Source of the DNA: Paenibacillus sp. JNUCC32 | GTDB lineage: Bacteria > Bacillota > Bacilli > Paenibacillales > Paenibacillaceae | NCBI RefSeq assembly: GCF_014863545.1 | Contig: NZ_CP062260.1 | Coordinates: forward strand, 5,349,501-5,413,500 | Direction of reading: 5' to 3' | Length of the DNA: 64,000 nt | Part shown: positions 51,748 to 60,902 of the stretch, piece by piece | Layout: every line of letters begins with the position of its first letter | Numbering within the stretch: position 1 is the first letter of the stretch | Translations under genes and position numbers: made by a program | Notes under the pieces: model-generated | The model's database searches: none | What the model saw: the letters and a program-made list of their open reading frames with translations, nothing else | What the model was told of the DNA's origin: nothing

Positions 51748-52491
51748 TTATACAAACCCGCCGTTCACCCGCAGCGTTTGACCCGTGATCCATTTCGACT
51801 CTTCGCTGGCCAGGAACAGCACGACACCTGCAATATCATCCGTTTCCCCCAGACGTCCGAAGGCATTCATTTTGACAATCCCCGCAATCTGTTCCTCCGA
51901 TTTGCCAACGGTAAATAGCTCCGTATTAACCGGCCCGGGCGCCACTGCGTTAATCGTGATCCCTTTAGGCCCGAATTCCTTGGCCAGCTGACGCGTAAAC
52001 TGCTCCACAGCTCCCTTCGTCCCTGCATACACGCTGTAAGTCGGGAACATCTGCCCAGCGACCGACGTCGAGAAATTGATAATGCGACCGCCCGAATTCA
52101 TATGATGAAAAGCCTGTTGGATCGCAAAATAAGTCCCCTTCACGTTAATCGCAAACTGCTGATCGAAATCCTCCTCCGTCATGGCCGCAATCGGCTTGGT
52201 GGTCATGATGCCGGCATTGTTCACGAGGATATCGATTCCGCCATAGGCTTCGATCGTTTCACGAAACAGCCGTTCGACCTCCGCTACCTGACTAATATCG
52301 GCTTGAATGGCCCGTGCTTCGCCGCCGCCCTGCTTAATGCGGCCCACCACTTCCTCGGCTTTAGCCGGACTGCTTGCATAGTTTACGACAACCTTGGCTC
52401 CGTTCTCCGCAAGTCTCTCTGCAATTTCACGCCCGATGCCTCTCGATGCTCCCGTTACGATTGCTACCTTGCCCGATAAGCCCTTTGTCAT
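51748..52491 (-). CDS. Short-chain dehydrogenase/reductase
   Basis: This 247-residue Rossmann-fold NAD(P)-dependent oxidoreductase has the cofactor motif VTGASRGIGREIAE (~11-24), NNAG (~89) and the active-site YSVYAGTK (Tyr-xxx-Lys, ~153-160), with Ser in INFSTSVAG. The length matches classical SDRs of the FabG/3-oxoacyl-ACP reductase type, but the substrate is unknown. GGGAGGTTTTATC precedes the ATG at 52491, and the frame runs 11 codons further upstream. Terminators lie on both sides. Confidence 0.92.
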   Translation of the reverse strand: MTKGLSGKVAIVTGASRGIGREIAERLAENGAKVVVNYASSPAKAEEVVGRIKQGGGEARAIQADISQVAEVERLFRETIEAYGGIDILVNNAGIMTTKPIAAMTEEDFDQQFAINVKGTYFAIQQAFHHMNSGGRIINFSTSVAGQMFPTYSVYAGTKGAVEQFTRQLAKEFGPKGITINAVAPGPVNTELFTVGKSEEQIAGIVKMNAFGRLGETDDIAGVVLFLASEESKWITGQTLRVNGGFV

Positions 52492-52650
52492 GATAAAACC
52501 TCCCGCATATGAATTGAGATACACGATTATTGCCCCAGATCGATGTTCTGATTTGCAACTTCTTATTATTAGTAATTTGATTATATGTCGCCCAATAACA
52601 AATTACAAGTGACAGATTTATAATTTTGTCATTCGTAAACGAACCAAAAC

Positions 52651-52699
52651 AAAAAAGACGCTATCCCATGCGAGTATCGCCAAGAATAGCATCTTTTTT
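52651..52699. terminator. Hairpin between the TetR and SDR genes
   Basis: AAAAAAGACGCTAT pairs with ATAGCATCTTTTTT (one mismatch) over a ~20-base loop. It lies between the TetR-type gene's stop (52784) and the SDR promoter and can end minus-strand transcripts. Confidence 0.75.
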
Positions 52700-52783
52700 A
52701 CATAAGGAATGATCTCTTCATGCTAGCTCCCAAAGTGCCCTGCCGCATTCTGATGACGGCGGTTGGCCGTATCCCTATTCCCG

Positions 52784-53377
52784 CTAACCGTTCATCGAAA
52801 TCCCGGCCAACAATAACGTCCACACCGACTCAAAGGCGGCTTCGATCCCATCCGAAGTCCATTGATAGGCATGGGCTGGATGGTGAAACAAGGAGGTGGC
52901 CATGAAAAAAGCCTTCGCCGCCGATTCCGGCTGGCCTGGCTTGAATTCACCGGCTCGCATCCCTTGATCCATGATCTGGGCGATCTGCCCGACTAACAAA
53001 TTCACATGCGTATCAATGATCTTGACAGCTTCCAGCGTCACGGACGCGTACATGGCAAACATCTCGGGATCCTCGAGAACGTAAGTCCGCTTAGCCCGGA
53101 TCAGGGTATCCGTCCATAACCGCAAGCGATCGGTGGCGCTGCCGTCCGTCCCGTCTGCAATGATCTGCAGCGGCTCCGCAATCCGCTGCAGCCACCGCTC
53201 CGTGACGGCTTCTCTGAGAGCGGCCTTGCTGGGAAAATGCCGATACAGCGAGCCGTGGCTCACCTGCAGCGCTTTGGCCACATCGACAACCGAAGTTTTG
53301 TCTGGGCCATAACGCCGAAGCGTCTGCTCAGCCGCATCTAATATAGCTTCTTTCGTTAGTGGTTGGTCATGTGCCAT
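52784..53377 (-). CDS. TetR/AcrR-family transcriptional regulator
   Basis: This ~197-residue repressor has an N-terminal helix-turn-helix (LRRYGPDKTSVVDVAKALQVSHGSLYRHFPSKAALREAV, about 20-58) and a C-terminal ligand domain close to the YbiH/PsrA-like TetR_C group (TDRLRLWTDTLIRAKRTYVLEDPEMFAMY). The start is uncertain: the ATG at 53377 fits the usual distance to the helix-turn-helix but has no good ribosome site, and the frame is open to 53470. The SDR gene behind it on the same strand is a plausible target. Confidence 0.85.
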   Translation of the reverse strand: MAHDQPLTKEAILDAAEQTLRRYGPDKTSVVDVAKALQVSHGSLYRHFPSKAALREAVTERWLQRIAEPLQIIADGTDGSATDRLRLWTDTLIRAKRTYVLEDPEMFAMYASVTLEAVKIIDTHVNLLVGQIAQIMDQGMRAGEFKPGQPESAAKAFFMATSLFHHPAHAYQWTSDGIEAAFESVWTLLLAGISMNG

Positions 53378-53477
53378 AGGTTCATGGGCATCGGGGTTTA
53401 CGTTAACACCCGACCGCCCACCTTCACGCCCCCTCTCTGTTGAACACATTATAGCAAACAACTTCATCATATCAATA

Positions 53478-53600
53478 TTGAGTTTTTGTCATTTGTCCTT
53501 CCCACCATGAATACCATTCTCCGTGCTCCTGTAGGATTGAAGCATACATGGGATCAATGAATACGACAGATCCTGCTGCTCTGGCTACAATCACCATCCC
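53478..53600 (-). other. Short coding-like stretch, possible gene remnant
   Basis: Between the methyltransferase terminator and the TetR gene, the minus strand reads VVFIDPMYASILQEHGEWY and SWWEGQMTKTQY then stop. The composition looks like the end of a protein but there is no start or domain. I cannot name it. Confidence 0.3.
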
Positions 53601-53602
53601 CA

Positions 53603-53635
53603 GAAAAAAAGGAAGCCGGCACATTGCCGGCTTCC
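53603..53635 (-). terminator. Terminator after the methyltransferase gene
   Basis: GGAAGCCGGCA and TGCCGGCTTCC make a perfect 11-bp stem with a three-base loop, followed by seven T residues on the minus strand. Confidence 0.9.
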
Positions 53636-53658
53636 TCGCTTCTTGCCTTCTCAAGCTT

Positions 53659-54372
53659 CTATATCTTGCGAATGCTTAGCAGCGAATTGCCGTTCTTCAT
53701 AAACTCATAGGGTACTTTAACTTCCGCTACCCGCAAGCCTTCTGCCTCCAGCTCATGAATCAGACGGTCCAAATGGACGTAGCGGCTCCCCGATAAATCG
53801 GTCAACGGGAAGATGCGCACCTCTTCCGAGGCCACTCGCAGCAGCTCCCGAACCGTCTGGACATGAAAGTCATAGTCCAATCGGTCGCTGTACATGAACA
53901 GAAAATGGGCGGACAGCACCAGGTGAAACTGTTCGTTATCAAAAGGCAGCTCCGGCAGTACCGCAGCGACATAGCGATCCGGAAACTCCCGCATATCCCT
54001 AACGCAATCGCGGAGCGCTTGCTCGCGATGCCGGCGGAGCCCCTCCACATCCCCGTAATAATCCCAGACATAATTGCTTTTTGCCTGCTCCATCGTTTCC
54101 ATGGCATGCCCGATATCCCGCAGTCCCTTGGCCTCCAGATCATCCGGTTTGTGATCATAAGCAATATCGCTTGCCGTTATATCGAGACCCTGCTTCGAAC
54201 CGTGAGCGGTGAACGAACACGCGCCGGAAGGGCAATCCAGCACCCTTTTACCGGCAAGCTCCGGCATCTTCAAATCAAACATGTGCGCGTACTCTTCAAA
54301 CGTGCGGCCAATGAATACAACCCGGTCCAATTCCTGCTTGGTCTTACCTCTACTCTGCTCAGCTTTACTCAT
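53659..54372 (-). CDS. SAM-dependent methyltransferase
   Basis: The protein has 237 residues. A class I methyltransferase core is visible with motif I KRVLDCPSGACSFTAHGSKQG (about 42-62), the acidic ITASDIAYD and the post-motif strand FHLVLSAHFLFMYSD (~150). Between them lies a helical insertion (95-135). The substrate is unknown. The family resembles uncharacterised Bacillus methyltransferases of this length. GAGGTGAGAAG precedes the ATG. A terminator follows, so it is a single gene. Confidence 0.85.
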   Translation of the reverse strand: MSKAEQSRGKTKQELDRVVFIGRTFEEYAHMFDLKMPELAGKRVLDCPSGACSFTAHGSKQGLDITASDIAYDHKPDDLEAKGLRDIGHAMETMEQAKSNYVWDYYGDVEGLRRHREQALRDCVRDMREFPDRYVAAVLPELPFDNEQFHLVLSAHFLFMYSDRLDYDFHVQTVRELLRVASEEVRIFPLTDLSGSRYVHLDRLIHELEAEGLRVAEVKVPYEFMKNGNSLLSIRKI

Positions 54373-54470
54373 CTCTTCTCACCTCAGCTATAGATTGGCT
54401 GCGGATGCGGCAGCTCCTGCACACTCCGCAAGGATATACTACCATAATATGGGGTAAGGGAATTGGAATA

Positions 54471-54869
54471 TTATGATCCCTGCCTGTTCTTTTTAAGAAA
54501 ATCTATAACATCATCTAAGTCATCCGTTTTCAAGACGATTTCCTTATCATTCACCAATACAATAATCGGAAATCTGGCTAGTCCTATAGCATCCGCCCTT
54601 TGCCTGCCGGTCTCGTCCCTTACATTATGCAACATGGCAGCCTGCAAAACCTCTCGATCGGCATCGGACATACGGACCTCTTCACTCCACCATGCAACAT
54701 GCGTCTGCTCATTCGGCCCTTTCGCGGCATTTGCATCCTCGTAGAAATAATGAATTCGTAATTCATCTTCTTCCGCCAGCAGATCCTCAGGCACAGCTAT
54801 CTTGCTTAATCCAGAACAACCAATCACCGTCGCCAAGACGAACCCGGTTAGAACGCTCTTAAACTTCAA
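54471..54869 (-). CDS. Small lipoprotein of unknown function
   Basis: This 132-residue protein has a lipoprotein signal (KFKSVLTGFVLATVIGCSG, Cys at ~19). The mature part is acidic and ends in IIVLVNDKEIVLKTDDLDDVIDFLKKN, a beta-strand and helix arrangement. I recognise no family. GGGGGTGACGGG lies upstream of the start. It is divergent from the nucleotidyltransferase gene at 54949. Confidence 0.6.
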   Translation of the reverse strand: MKFKSVLTGFVLATVIGCSGLSKIAVPEDLLAEEDELRIHYFYEDANAAKGPNEQTHVAWWSEEVRMSDADREVLQAAMLHNVRDETGRQRADAIGLARFPIIVLVNDKEIVLKTDDLDDVIDFLKKNRQGS

Positions 54870-54907
54870 AAACCCGTCACCCCCTAATGCACCCGTTCTA
54901 TTTATAC

Positions 54908-54913
54908 TATAAT
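54908..54913 (+). promoter_or_regulatory. Candidate -10 box for the nucleotidyltransferase gene
   Basis: TATAAT stands 35 bases upstream of the ATG at 54949 in an AT-rich stretch. No convincing -35 hexamer lies at the usual distance. Confidence 0.4.
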
Positions 54914-54948
54914 ATAGATAACTAACTTTCTTCGGAGGGGATTTCTTT

Positions 54949-55710
54949 ATGCTATCTTATCCTGCGGCTACGACCAGAGAAGAGAAAATGAACATCATTC
55001 ATCACATCAAAGACCGGCTGCTTCACTTGCACGGCGATGACATTCTGGCCATCGGCCTGTACGGTTCGATTGCGCAAGGAATGGATGGCCCTTACTCGGA
55101 CATTGAGCTTCGGGTTGTTACGCAGGACGGAGTCTCCCTGCCCGGATACGAATTCATATATCCCCCATTCAAAATCGAAATCGGAATGAAACAGAAACAG
55201 GACATCTTCAAGGCTGCCGCGTCAGTGGATGACTCCTGGGCAATTAAAGCCGGCGCCTATGTACACCTGCAGGAAATCTACGATCTGGGGAACCTGCTCG
55301 CCGAGATTCGGAAGCTGCCCCTTGAAGTTTCGGACGAGGCGATCAAAGAAACGATGCGGGAATTCATGATTTGGGAGCCCTACGAAACGATGGGCAAAAT
55401 CCGAAACAACGTCCAGTCCGGGAACCTAAACTATCTCCCGCTTGGCGCTAAGGACCTGACCTGGCAGACGGCCAAGCTGATTGGGCTTGCCAACCGAACC
55501 TTTTATCATACTAGGGCCCGGACGTTGGAGGAATCCCTTACCCTCCCATCCCGACCTTCCGGTTATGACGAGCTGGCACAGTTGGTCATGCGCGGACAGC
55601 TTCTCCAAATCGATCATGTCTATGAACTCTGCGAGCAGCTCTGGACCGGACTAAACGCATGGTATGAACAGATGAATATCGAATATAAATTAAAGGAGCT
55701 TCCATTCTGA
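54949..55710 (+). CDS. ANT(4')-like aminoglycoside nucleotidyltransferase
   Basis: The 253-residue protein has exactly the length of the staphylococcal kanamycin nucleotidyltransferase ANT(4'). The N-terminal part shows the nucleotidyltransferase motif LYGSIAQGMDGPYSDIELR (Gly-Ser, then the metal-binding Asp/Glu, ~38-56). The middle part has WEPYETMGKIRNN, where the second Glu corresponds to the catalytic base of the known enzyme. The C-terminal half keeps LPSRPSGYDELAQLVMRGQL and ends in PF. Known members adenylylate the 4'-hydroxyl of aminoglycosides; whether this divergent one does is open. GGAGGGG precedes the ATG. Confidence 0.85.
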   Translation: MLSYPAATTREEKMNIIHHIKDRLLHLHGDDILAIGLYGSIAQGMDGPYSDIELRVVTQDGVSLPGYEFIYPPFKIEIGMKQKQDIFKAAASVDDSWAIKAGAYVHLQEIYDLGNLLAEIRKLPLEVSDEAIKETMREFMIWEPYETMGKIRNNVQSGNLNYLPLGAKDLTWQTAKLIGLANRTFYHTRARTLEESLTLPSRPSGYDELAQLVMRGQLLQIDHVYELCEQLWTGLNAWYEQMNIEYKLKELPF

Positions 55711-55871
55711 TGGAGGCTCTTTTGTTAGGGTAAGGAGCCATCGTTCTCAATCTTATATTGACACATGTCATATTCTGGAACTACGCTGTGTAAGGGCCTA
55801 TTTCTTACATATGATGAAAGATCACACCGCGAATGACCCTGAATGATCCTAAAAGGAAGTGAGTATTGATC

Positions 55872-57620
55872 ATGCAAATTCAATTGAGCAGACCGCCGGA
55901 CCGCAGACCTCCTTATTGGCTGCCGCTTACAACCATCCTGGCCGTCATACTCTTTATCTCCCTCATGCTGTGGTTCGAGAAGCCGCCGGAAGCCAGAAAG
56001 ATCGATGCACCCGCAACCGAGTTCTCGGCGGAACGCGCCATGGCACATGTCGAACGGATTGCCCAAGAGCCCCACCCGATGGGGTCCCCTGCCAATGCGG
56101 AAGTCCGGGCTTATTTGGTGGAACAGATGAAGCAGCTCGGCTTGAACCCGGAGGTTCAGGAGTTTAATGACCGTCTGACAACCAAGTACGTCGACGCCGA
56201 CGTGCAGCTTACGAACATTCTCGGCGTCATTAAAGGAACCGGATCTGGTAAACCGCTCCTTCTGATGTCGCACTATGACTCGGTCCCTACCGGCCCCGGG
56301 GCGAATGATGCTTCGGTCAGCGTAGCCTCCTTGCTGGAGACGGCAAGAGCGATCCAGGCCGGAACTCCGCCGCAAAATGACATCTGGATCCTGCTGACAG
56401 ACGGGGAGGAAAGAGGCCTGCTCGGTGCCGAGGTGTTCTTTCAGGACCCGGCGCACCGCGAGATCGGCATGATTGCGAATTTTGAAGCGCGGGGATCGAA
56501 GGGCTCGTCCTTCATGTTCCAGACCAGCGACGGCAATGGACGGATCATTGAAGAATATGCCCGGGCCGTATCCAATCCTGTCAGCAACTCCCTCTTGGTG
56601 GATCTCTACAAACAACTGCCGAACGATACCGATCTGACGGTGGCGCTGGAGCATGGCCTCCCGGGGCTGAACTTTGCCTATGGCGACGGGTGGGCAGCTT
56701 ACCATACCCCGATGGACAACACGGAGAATGTCTCCCTTGAGACCATGCAGCATCAAGGCGAGAATGCGCTCGCCATGGCAAAGCATTTTGGCAATCTGGA
56801 CTTGGCTGACCTGACCTCCACAGGCGACCGCATCTATTTCAATCTGTTTGGCCTGCTGGTTCATTACCCTGCGCAATGGGCGATTCCGATCACTGTGGCG
56901 ATCGCAGCGCTATGGCTGGCTTTTGCTTGGTTGTTTGCCCGCTTCTCCCTGCTTACCGTTAAGGGAAGCCTGATCGGGCTCGGAACTCCGATTCTGGCCG
57001 TCGTGCTCTCAACCGCGCTCAGCTATGGCTTGTGGACGCTCATCGATGCGTTGTGGGCAGGCAAAATGACGCAGCCTACAGGCGCAACCTACGATTCGCT
57101 TCTGTACAGCGTCAGCTTTGTGCTGGTGACCCTCATCGCTCATGTCGCGCTTACCCGCTGGGTGGTGCGAAAAGCAAATGAAGTGGAGATGCTGCTTGGC
57201 GGCGCACTCCTGTTCCTGCTGCTGCTCATCGGCTCGACCTGGCTTCTGCCGGGCGCAAGTTATTTATTCGCGATACCGCTGCTGGTTCATTTCGCGGCTC
57301 TGACGTGGGCGGCATTTACCCGGGACCCGCGCGAAACCTTAACCCATCCGGCCGTCGTGCTGGGAACGTCGCTTATCCCGGTTCTGATGTTCACGTCGGT
57401 CTTTCACATCGTATTCCTCCTGCTCCCGCCGGGGATTCATCTGTTCAGCGTTGTGCTGATCGGACTGATACTGGCCCTGATGTCCCCGGCAGTTCGAATG
57501 CTCGCGCATTCTTGGAAATGGGTGCTGCCGGCTGCTTTCATCGCCATCGTTGTCCTGCTCGGCATCGGCTGGAGCCAAGCTGAACCCGGGCCGGATCGGC
57601 CGGTTTATGAGAGCCGATAG
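55872..57620 (+). CDS. M28-family membrane metallopeptidase
   Basis: The protein has 582 residues. An N-terminal TM helix (~17-38, LTTILAVILFISLMLWF) is followed by a periplasm-side M28 zinc peptidase domain with SHYDSVPTGPGANDAS (first zinc His and bridging Asp, ~138-153), TDGEERGLLGAEVF (catalytic Glu pair) and the later AYHTPMDN (last zinc His). The C-terminal ~250 residues hold about seven TM helices, an Fxna/ER-aminopeptidase-like layout. It probably trims peptides outside the membrane. I use the ATG at 55872 because GGAAGTGAG lies nine bases upstream; a TTG six bases earlier is too close. Confidence 0.92.
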   Translation: MQIQLSRPPDRRPPYWLPLTTILAVILFISLMLWFEKPPEARKIDAPATEFSAERAMAHVERIAQEPHPMGSPANAEVRAYLVEQMKQLGLNPEVQEFNDRLTTKYVDADVQLTNILGVIKGTGSGKPLLLMSHYDSVPTGPGANDASVSVASLLETARAIQAGTPPQNDIWILLTDGEERGLLGAEVFFQDPAHREIGMIANFEARGSKGSSFMFQTSDGNGRIIEEYARAVSNPVSNSLLVDLYKQLPNDTDLTVALEHGLPGLNFAYGDGWAAYHTPMDNTENVSLETMQHQGENALAMAKHFGNLDLADLTSTGDRIYFNLFGLLVHYPAQWAIPITVAIAALWLAFAWLFARFSLLTVKGSLIGLGTPILAVVLSTALSYGLWTLIDALWAGKMTQPTGATYDSLLYSVSFVLVTLIAHVALTRWVVRKANEVEMLLGGALLFLLLLIGSTWLLPGASYLFAIPLLVHFAALTWAAFTRDPRETLTHPAVVLGTSLIPVLMFTSVFHIVFLLLPPGIHLFSVVLIGLILALMSPAVRMLAHSWKWVLPAAFIAIVVLLGIGWSQAEPGPDRPVYESR

Positions 57621-57680
57621 GGTTCCCCTAGAGCAACTGATAGTTGTTACACCTGATAAGTGCACTCTATCCTGCATGCC

Positions 57681-57719
57681 AAACAAGCAAACGCGAACAC
57701 CGCGTTTGCTTGTTTTTTT
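57681..57719. terminator. Terminator after the M28 peptidase gene
   Basis: AAACAAGCAAACGCG and CGCGTTTGCTTGTTT form a perfect 15-bp stem over five bases, with a T-run. It lies between convergent genes and is symmetric enough to serve both. Confidence 0.9.
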
Positions 57720-57741
57720 ACATTGAACAGCCCAGCCCCCG

Positions 57742-58188
57742 TTACTTCACGATGTCTTGCCAATGCGTAGGGAGCTCATACGTCTCCAGATGCTTGTATT
57801 CTACCAGCTTCACCATACCGCCGGGAATCGTCGGAGCGACCTCAAAGACAAGGCGGTCCTTGCCCACCGGGATATGGGGGCCGACCACCGGGCGCGCCTC
57901 CAGCGTGATGACGAAATGAAAGCCGCGGAATCCGTTCACTCTCTTCACTTGAATCACGTCCACGAAATAGGGATAGACAACCGGAAGCTCCTTCAACGTA
58001 TGGCTATAATGCCGATCGACCACTTCATCGATATGGGGAAGCAGAAACAGCATCAGTATATCTTGATACTGCAGCTGGGCACTATCCTTTTTCGGTGATG
58101 TATAATCGGTCACCTCGGCATGGGATGGCAGCGGCAAGCCGAAAATCGTGACGACGGCAAGGATCAGGCCGATAAAGCATTTGTTCAT
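57742..58188 (-). CDS. DUF3888 secreted protein
   Basis: This ~148-residue exported protein has a signal peptide (KCFIGLILAVVTIFGLPLPSHA). The mature part has the pattern I associate with DUF3888: LQYQDILMLFLLPHIDEVVDRHYSHTLKELPVVYPYFVDVIQV, then GFRGFHFVITLEARPVVGPHIPVGKD and KLVEYKHLETYELPTHW. Such proteins are frequent in Bacillales and their function is unknown. The ATG at 58188 follows GAGAGGAAC; the frame runs upstream without conservation. Confidence 0.8.
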   Translation of the reverse strand: MNKCFIGLILAVVTIFGLPLPSHAEVTDYTSPKKDSAQLQYQDILMLFLLPHIDEVVDRHYSHTLKELPVVYPYFVDVIQVKRVNGFRGFHFVITLEARPVVGPHIPVGKDRLVFEVAPTIPGGMVKLVEYKHLETYELPTHWQDIVK

Positions 58189-58424
58189 GTTCCTCTCTTC
58201 GCACCTCCTGCCACAGCTCTTATGGATTAGGTTCTCCCATCCGATAAGATTGATGTAACGCCATCCGAAACGAATGTGATCTGCCATATGGATGAATCAA
58301 GTTACGTACGATATGATAGGTGGAAGGAAGCTATCGATTCGGCACATTCCTTCCTCTCGGCATGCCTTCGGCGCATACGATCAACACCGACGGGAGGATA
58401 TACATCATTAAGAAAAAAAGGATT

Positions 58425-59357
58425 ATGACCATGTCTGCAGCTATTATCGCTTTACTAGCAATCATTATAATTTCAGCCAGCTTCTACTTTTATAACGTCG
58501 CTATTGCCCGGGCCGACAAGGCCTTCCTGAACGGCAACCCGGACCTGGAAGCCAACTCGAATATCGACAATCCCTTTGCGGACAGCAAGGATTGGTGGGC
58601 CAAGCAAAGCTTCGAGGAATGGAGTCTTACCTCAGACGACGGCTTGAAACTGCATGCGTACTATTTACCTGCCGAAGTGCCTACGGATAAAACCGTCATG
58701 ATCGCGCACGGATACTCCGGCCATTCGGAGCAGATGAGCGGATTCGCCCAAATGTACCATGAGGACCTGGGCTACAACGTCCTGCTTCCCGACGCGCGTG
58801 GCCATGGAAAGAGCGAAGGCGATTACATCGGCTTCGGCTGGCCGGAGCGGATGGATTATCTCAGATGGATTGAACGTGTCATCCGGCATACAGGGAAAGA
58901 CGCCCAGATTGTCCTGCACGGCGTGTCCATGGGCGGGGCAACGGTGATGATGACCAGCGGCGAAGAGCTTCCGCCCCAGGTAAAAGCCATCGTCGAGGAC
59001 TGCGGGTATACCTCGGTCACGGATGAGCTGACCTATCAGCTGAAGCGCATGTATAAGCTTCCATCCTTCCCGCTGGTTCAATCCACGAGCCTGCTCACCA
59101 AGATCCGGGCCGGATACTCCTTCGGCGAGGCCTCCGCGCTGGAGCAGGTGAAGAAATCCAAGACGCCGACGCTGTTCATACACGGCGGCGGGGATCTGTT
59201 CGTCCCTACCGAGATGGTGTATGAGCTGTACGAGAACGGTCCGGAGCAAAAGAAGCTGTTCATCGTCCCCGATGCAGGCCACGGCCTGGCACGCCAGTTC
59301 GATCCACAAGGGTACGACCGGGAAGTGAAGGAGTTTATCGGCACGTATGTGCAATAA
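58425..59357 (+). CDS. Membrane-anchored alpha/beta hydrolase
   Basis: This ~310-residue hydrolase has an N-terminal TM helix (AAIIALLAIIIISASFYFY) and an extracellular alpha/beta domain. It has the oxyanion-side HGYSGHSEQM, the nucleophile elbow LHGVSMGGAT (Ser), the acid in LFIHGGGDLFVP (Asp) and the catalytic His in VPDAGHGLARQF. Related proteins (YqkD/YfhR type) are poorly characterised esterases. The start is unsettled: ATG 58425 has only AAGG four bases away, whereas a strong GGGAGG (58392) is well placed for a rare ATT at 58407 that would add IKKKRI. The gene ends in its own terminator. Confidence 0.88.
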   Translation: MTMSAAIIALLAIIIISASFYFYNVAIARADKAFLNGNPDLEANSNIDNPFADSKDWWAKQSFEEWSLTSDDGLKLHAYYLPAEVPTDKTVMIAHGYSGHSEQMSGFAQMYHEDLGYNVLLPDARGHGKSEGDYIGFGWPERMDYLRWIERVIRHTGKDAQIVLHGVSMGGATVMMTSGEELPPQVKAIVEDCGYTSVTDELTYQLKRMYKLPSFPLVQSTSLLTKIRAGYSFGEASALEQVKKSKTPTLFIHGGGDLFVPTEMVYELYENGPEQKKLFIVPDAGHGLARQFDPQGYDREVKEFIGTYVQ

Positions 59358-59364
59358 ATTGAAA

Positions 59365-59394
59365 GAAGAGCAGTCCATGCGGACTGCTCTTTTT
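59365..59394 (+). terminator. Terminator after the alpha/beta hydrolase gene
   Basis: AGAGCAGTCC and GGACTGCTCT pair around ATGC and are followed by TTTTT. Confidence 0.88.
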
Positions 59395-59668
59395 CGGTGA
59401 GGTGAATATACCCCTGATCAGCTTTGCGGTCACAATTAAGCCCATGTTGGTGAGCTATACCATTTGAGCGAACTCAGGTTTAGAACATAAATGTTGGATG
59501 CATGATATGAGACCACTTGACCTGGTTTCCCTCAGAGATCAACTACATGTTCCTGTTTAGATTCAGAGTCATGCTATAATTAGAATATTCTGTAAACAAA
59601 CATTATTTTTGGAATGAGTAAATAAACTAAAAGGTTTTTAGTTCCATTGTTGAAAGGATGGATTCTTC
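59395..59668. other. Gene-free stretch before the small membrane protein
   Basis: About 270 AT-rich bases hold the promoter region of the gene at 59669. I see no other gene or repeat. Confidence 0.45.
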
Positions 59669-59878
59669 ATGGTTGTTGGAGTACAAGAACTCATTTTTTT
59701 TATCATTATTTTAGCAGCAAATTACTTACTAATTTACCTGATTGTTAGTAATGCTATTTCAAATTCAGGGTTGAAATCGGAAATGGATAGTCTCAAGAAC
59801 GAATTGATAGATATAAAGAAATTGCTAGTAGATCATTCGGCAAAAACACTTGGGGATCGTAAGAATAAAGAAATCTAA
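59669..59878 (+). CDS. Small membrane protein with a coiled tail
   Basis: This 69-residue protein has one TM helix (ELIFFIIILAANYLLIYLIV, about 7-26) followed by a charged heptad-like stretch (SEMDSLKNELIDIKKLL) that could form a coiled coil. GAAAGGATGG precedes the ATG and a terminator follows, so it looks like a true monocistronic gene. The function is unknown. AT-rich codons differ from the neighbours. Confidence 0.65.
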   Translation: MVVGVQELIFFIIILAANYLLIYLIVSNAISNSGLKSEMDSLKNELIDIKKLLVDHSAKTLGDRKNKEI

Positions 59879-59930
59879 ATGCTACCTCATTCATTGTTAG
59901 CGATTCGCGTTAGAAACTTAACTCAATCTA

Positions 59931-59963
59931 AAACAGACCCGGCAATTCTGCCGGATCTGTTTT
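59931..59963. terminator. Terminator after the small membrane protein gene
   Basis: AAACAGACCCGGCA and TGCCGGATCTGTTT pair with one mismatch over a three-base loop, with T residues after it. Confidence 0.82.
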
Positions 59964-60083
59964 ATTGAGGTTTAAAGTGAGCACCCTCTCAATGAAGGAA
60001 GCCAACAAAAAAGCAAAGTAGAAACCGAGACCAGAGCTTATGCGCGAAGAATATCATTCGCGGTTTCTTCATTAAATACCATC

Positions 60084-60902
60084 CTAGCGCTGAATGCCCG
60101 GTCTTTTTCCCTCAGCCAGCATGCCGTTAATGCTCTCGATCAACTGCGGCAGCTCGCTCATCGTCCGGATCGCAAAATCCGCCCCGTTACGGATAAACGT
60201 TTCCTCGGTTTTCGAGATCGCGGCTTCCCGGTCCGACTCTGACAGGGCATGAAACTCTTCCAAGCCCAAGCCCATTTCGGAGCTGCCGATAGCAACGCCA
60301 ACCGACCACACGCCTGCGTTCACGCCTTCTTTCACGTCGGAGACGGTATCGCCGACCTTAATGACTTTCCATGAAGCCGATAATCCAAGAAACTCCATGT
60401 TCCGGTAGATCATGTAGGGGTAAGGTCTTCCTTGGGAGCGCGTGTCATCCGGCGTGAAATAAACATCCGGGCTGTACCCCTTTTGCCGCGCATTGGCAAC
60501 CACGACCTCCATCATGCCGCTCGTATAACCGGTCGTGGAACCGATTTTCAAGCCTTGCGCCTTCAGCGCTTCAACCGCCTCAATGACACCCGGAATCGGG
60601 TCCGTGTACTCGGATAAGGAGACCATCAAGGCCGGCTCGAATTCCGCATACAGCCGTTCTACATCCTGCTCACCGAAAGCTCTGCCGTACTTCGCCTCCC
60701 ATAGCGCAGACACTCTCGGCATAGACAGCATGGCACGAATATGGTCGATCTTCAGCATCCCCATCGGCGCTCTCGCTTCCTCCATCGTTACCTCAATACC
60801 CGAATTCTTGAAAATATCGACAAACACGTTCACGGGCGCAAAACATCCAAAATCCACGGCCGTTCCGGCCCAGTCCAATATAACGCCTTCGATTCGGTTC
60901 AT
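60084..60902 (-). CDS. phnX: Phosphonoacetaldehyde hydrolase (phosphonatase)
   Basis: This 272-residue HAD-superfamily enzyme splits phosphonoacetaldehyde into acetaldehyde and phosphate. The nucleophile Asp lies in [17 protein letters not shown] (~8-24), the Schiff-base Lys in [15 protein letters not shown] (~51), and the later HAD motifs in [11 protein letters not shown] and [14 protein letters not shown]. The length fits PhnX. The ATG overlaps the phnW stop by four bases, so the two steps of 2-aminoethylphosphonate breakdown are made together. Confidence 0.96.
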   Translation of the reverse strand: MNRIEGVILDWAGTAVDFGCFAPVNVFVDIFKNSGIEVTMEEARAPMGMLKIDHIRAMLSMPRVSALWEAKYGRAFGEQDVERLYAEFEPALMVSLSEYTDPIPGVIEAVEALKAQGLKIGSTTGYTSGMMEVVVANARQKGYSPDVYFTPDDTRSQGRPYPYMIYRNMEFLGLSASWKVIKVGDTVSDVKEGVNAGVWSVGVAIGSSEMGLGLEEFHALSESDREAAISKTEETFIRNGADFAIRTMSELPQLIESINGMLAEGKRPGIQR

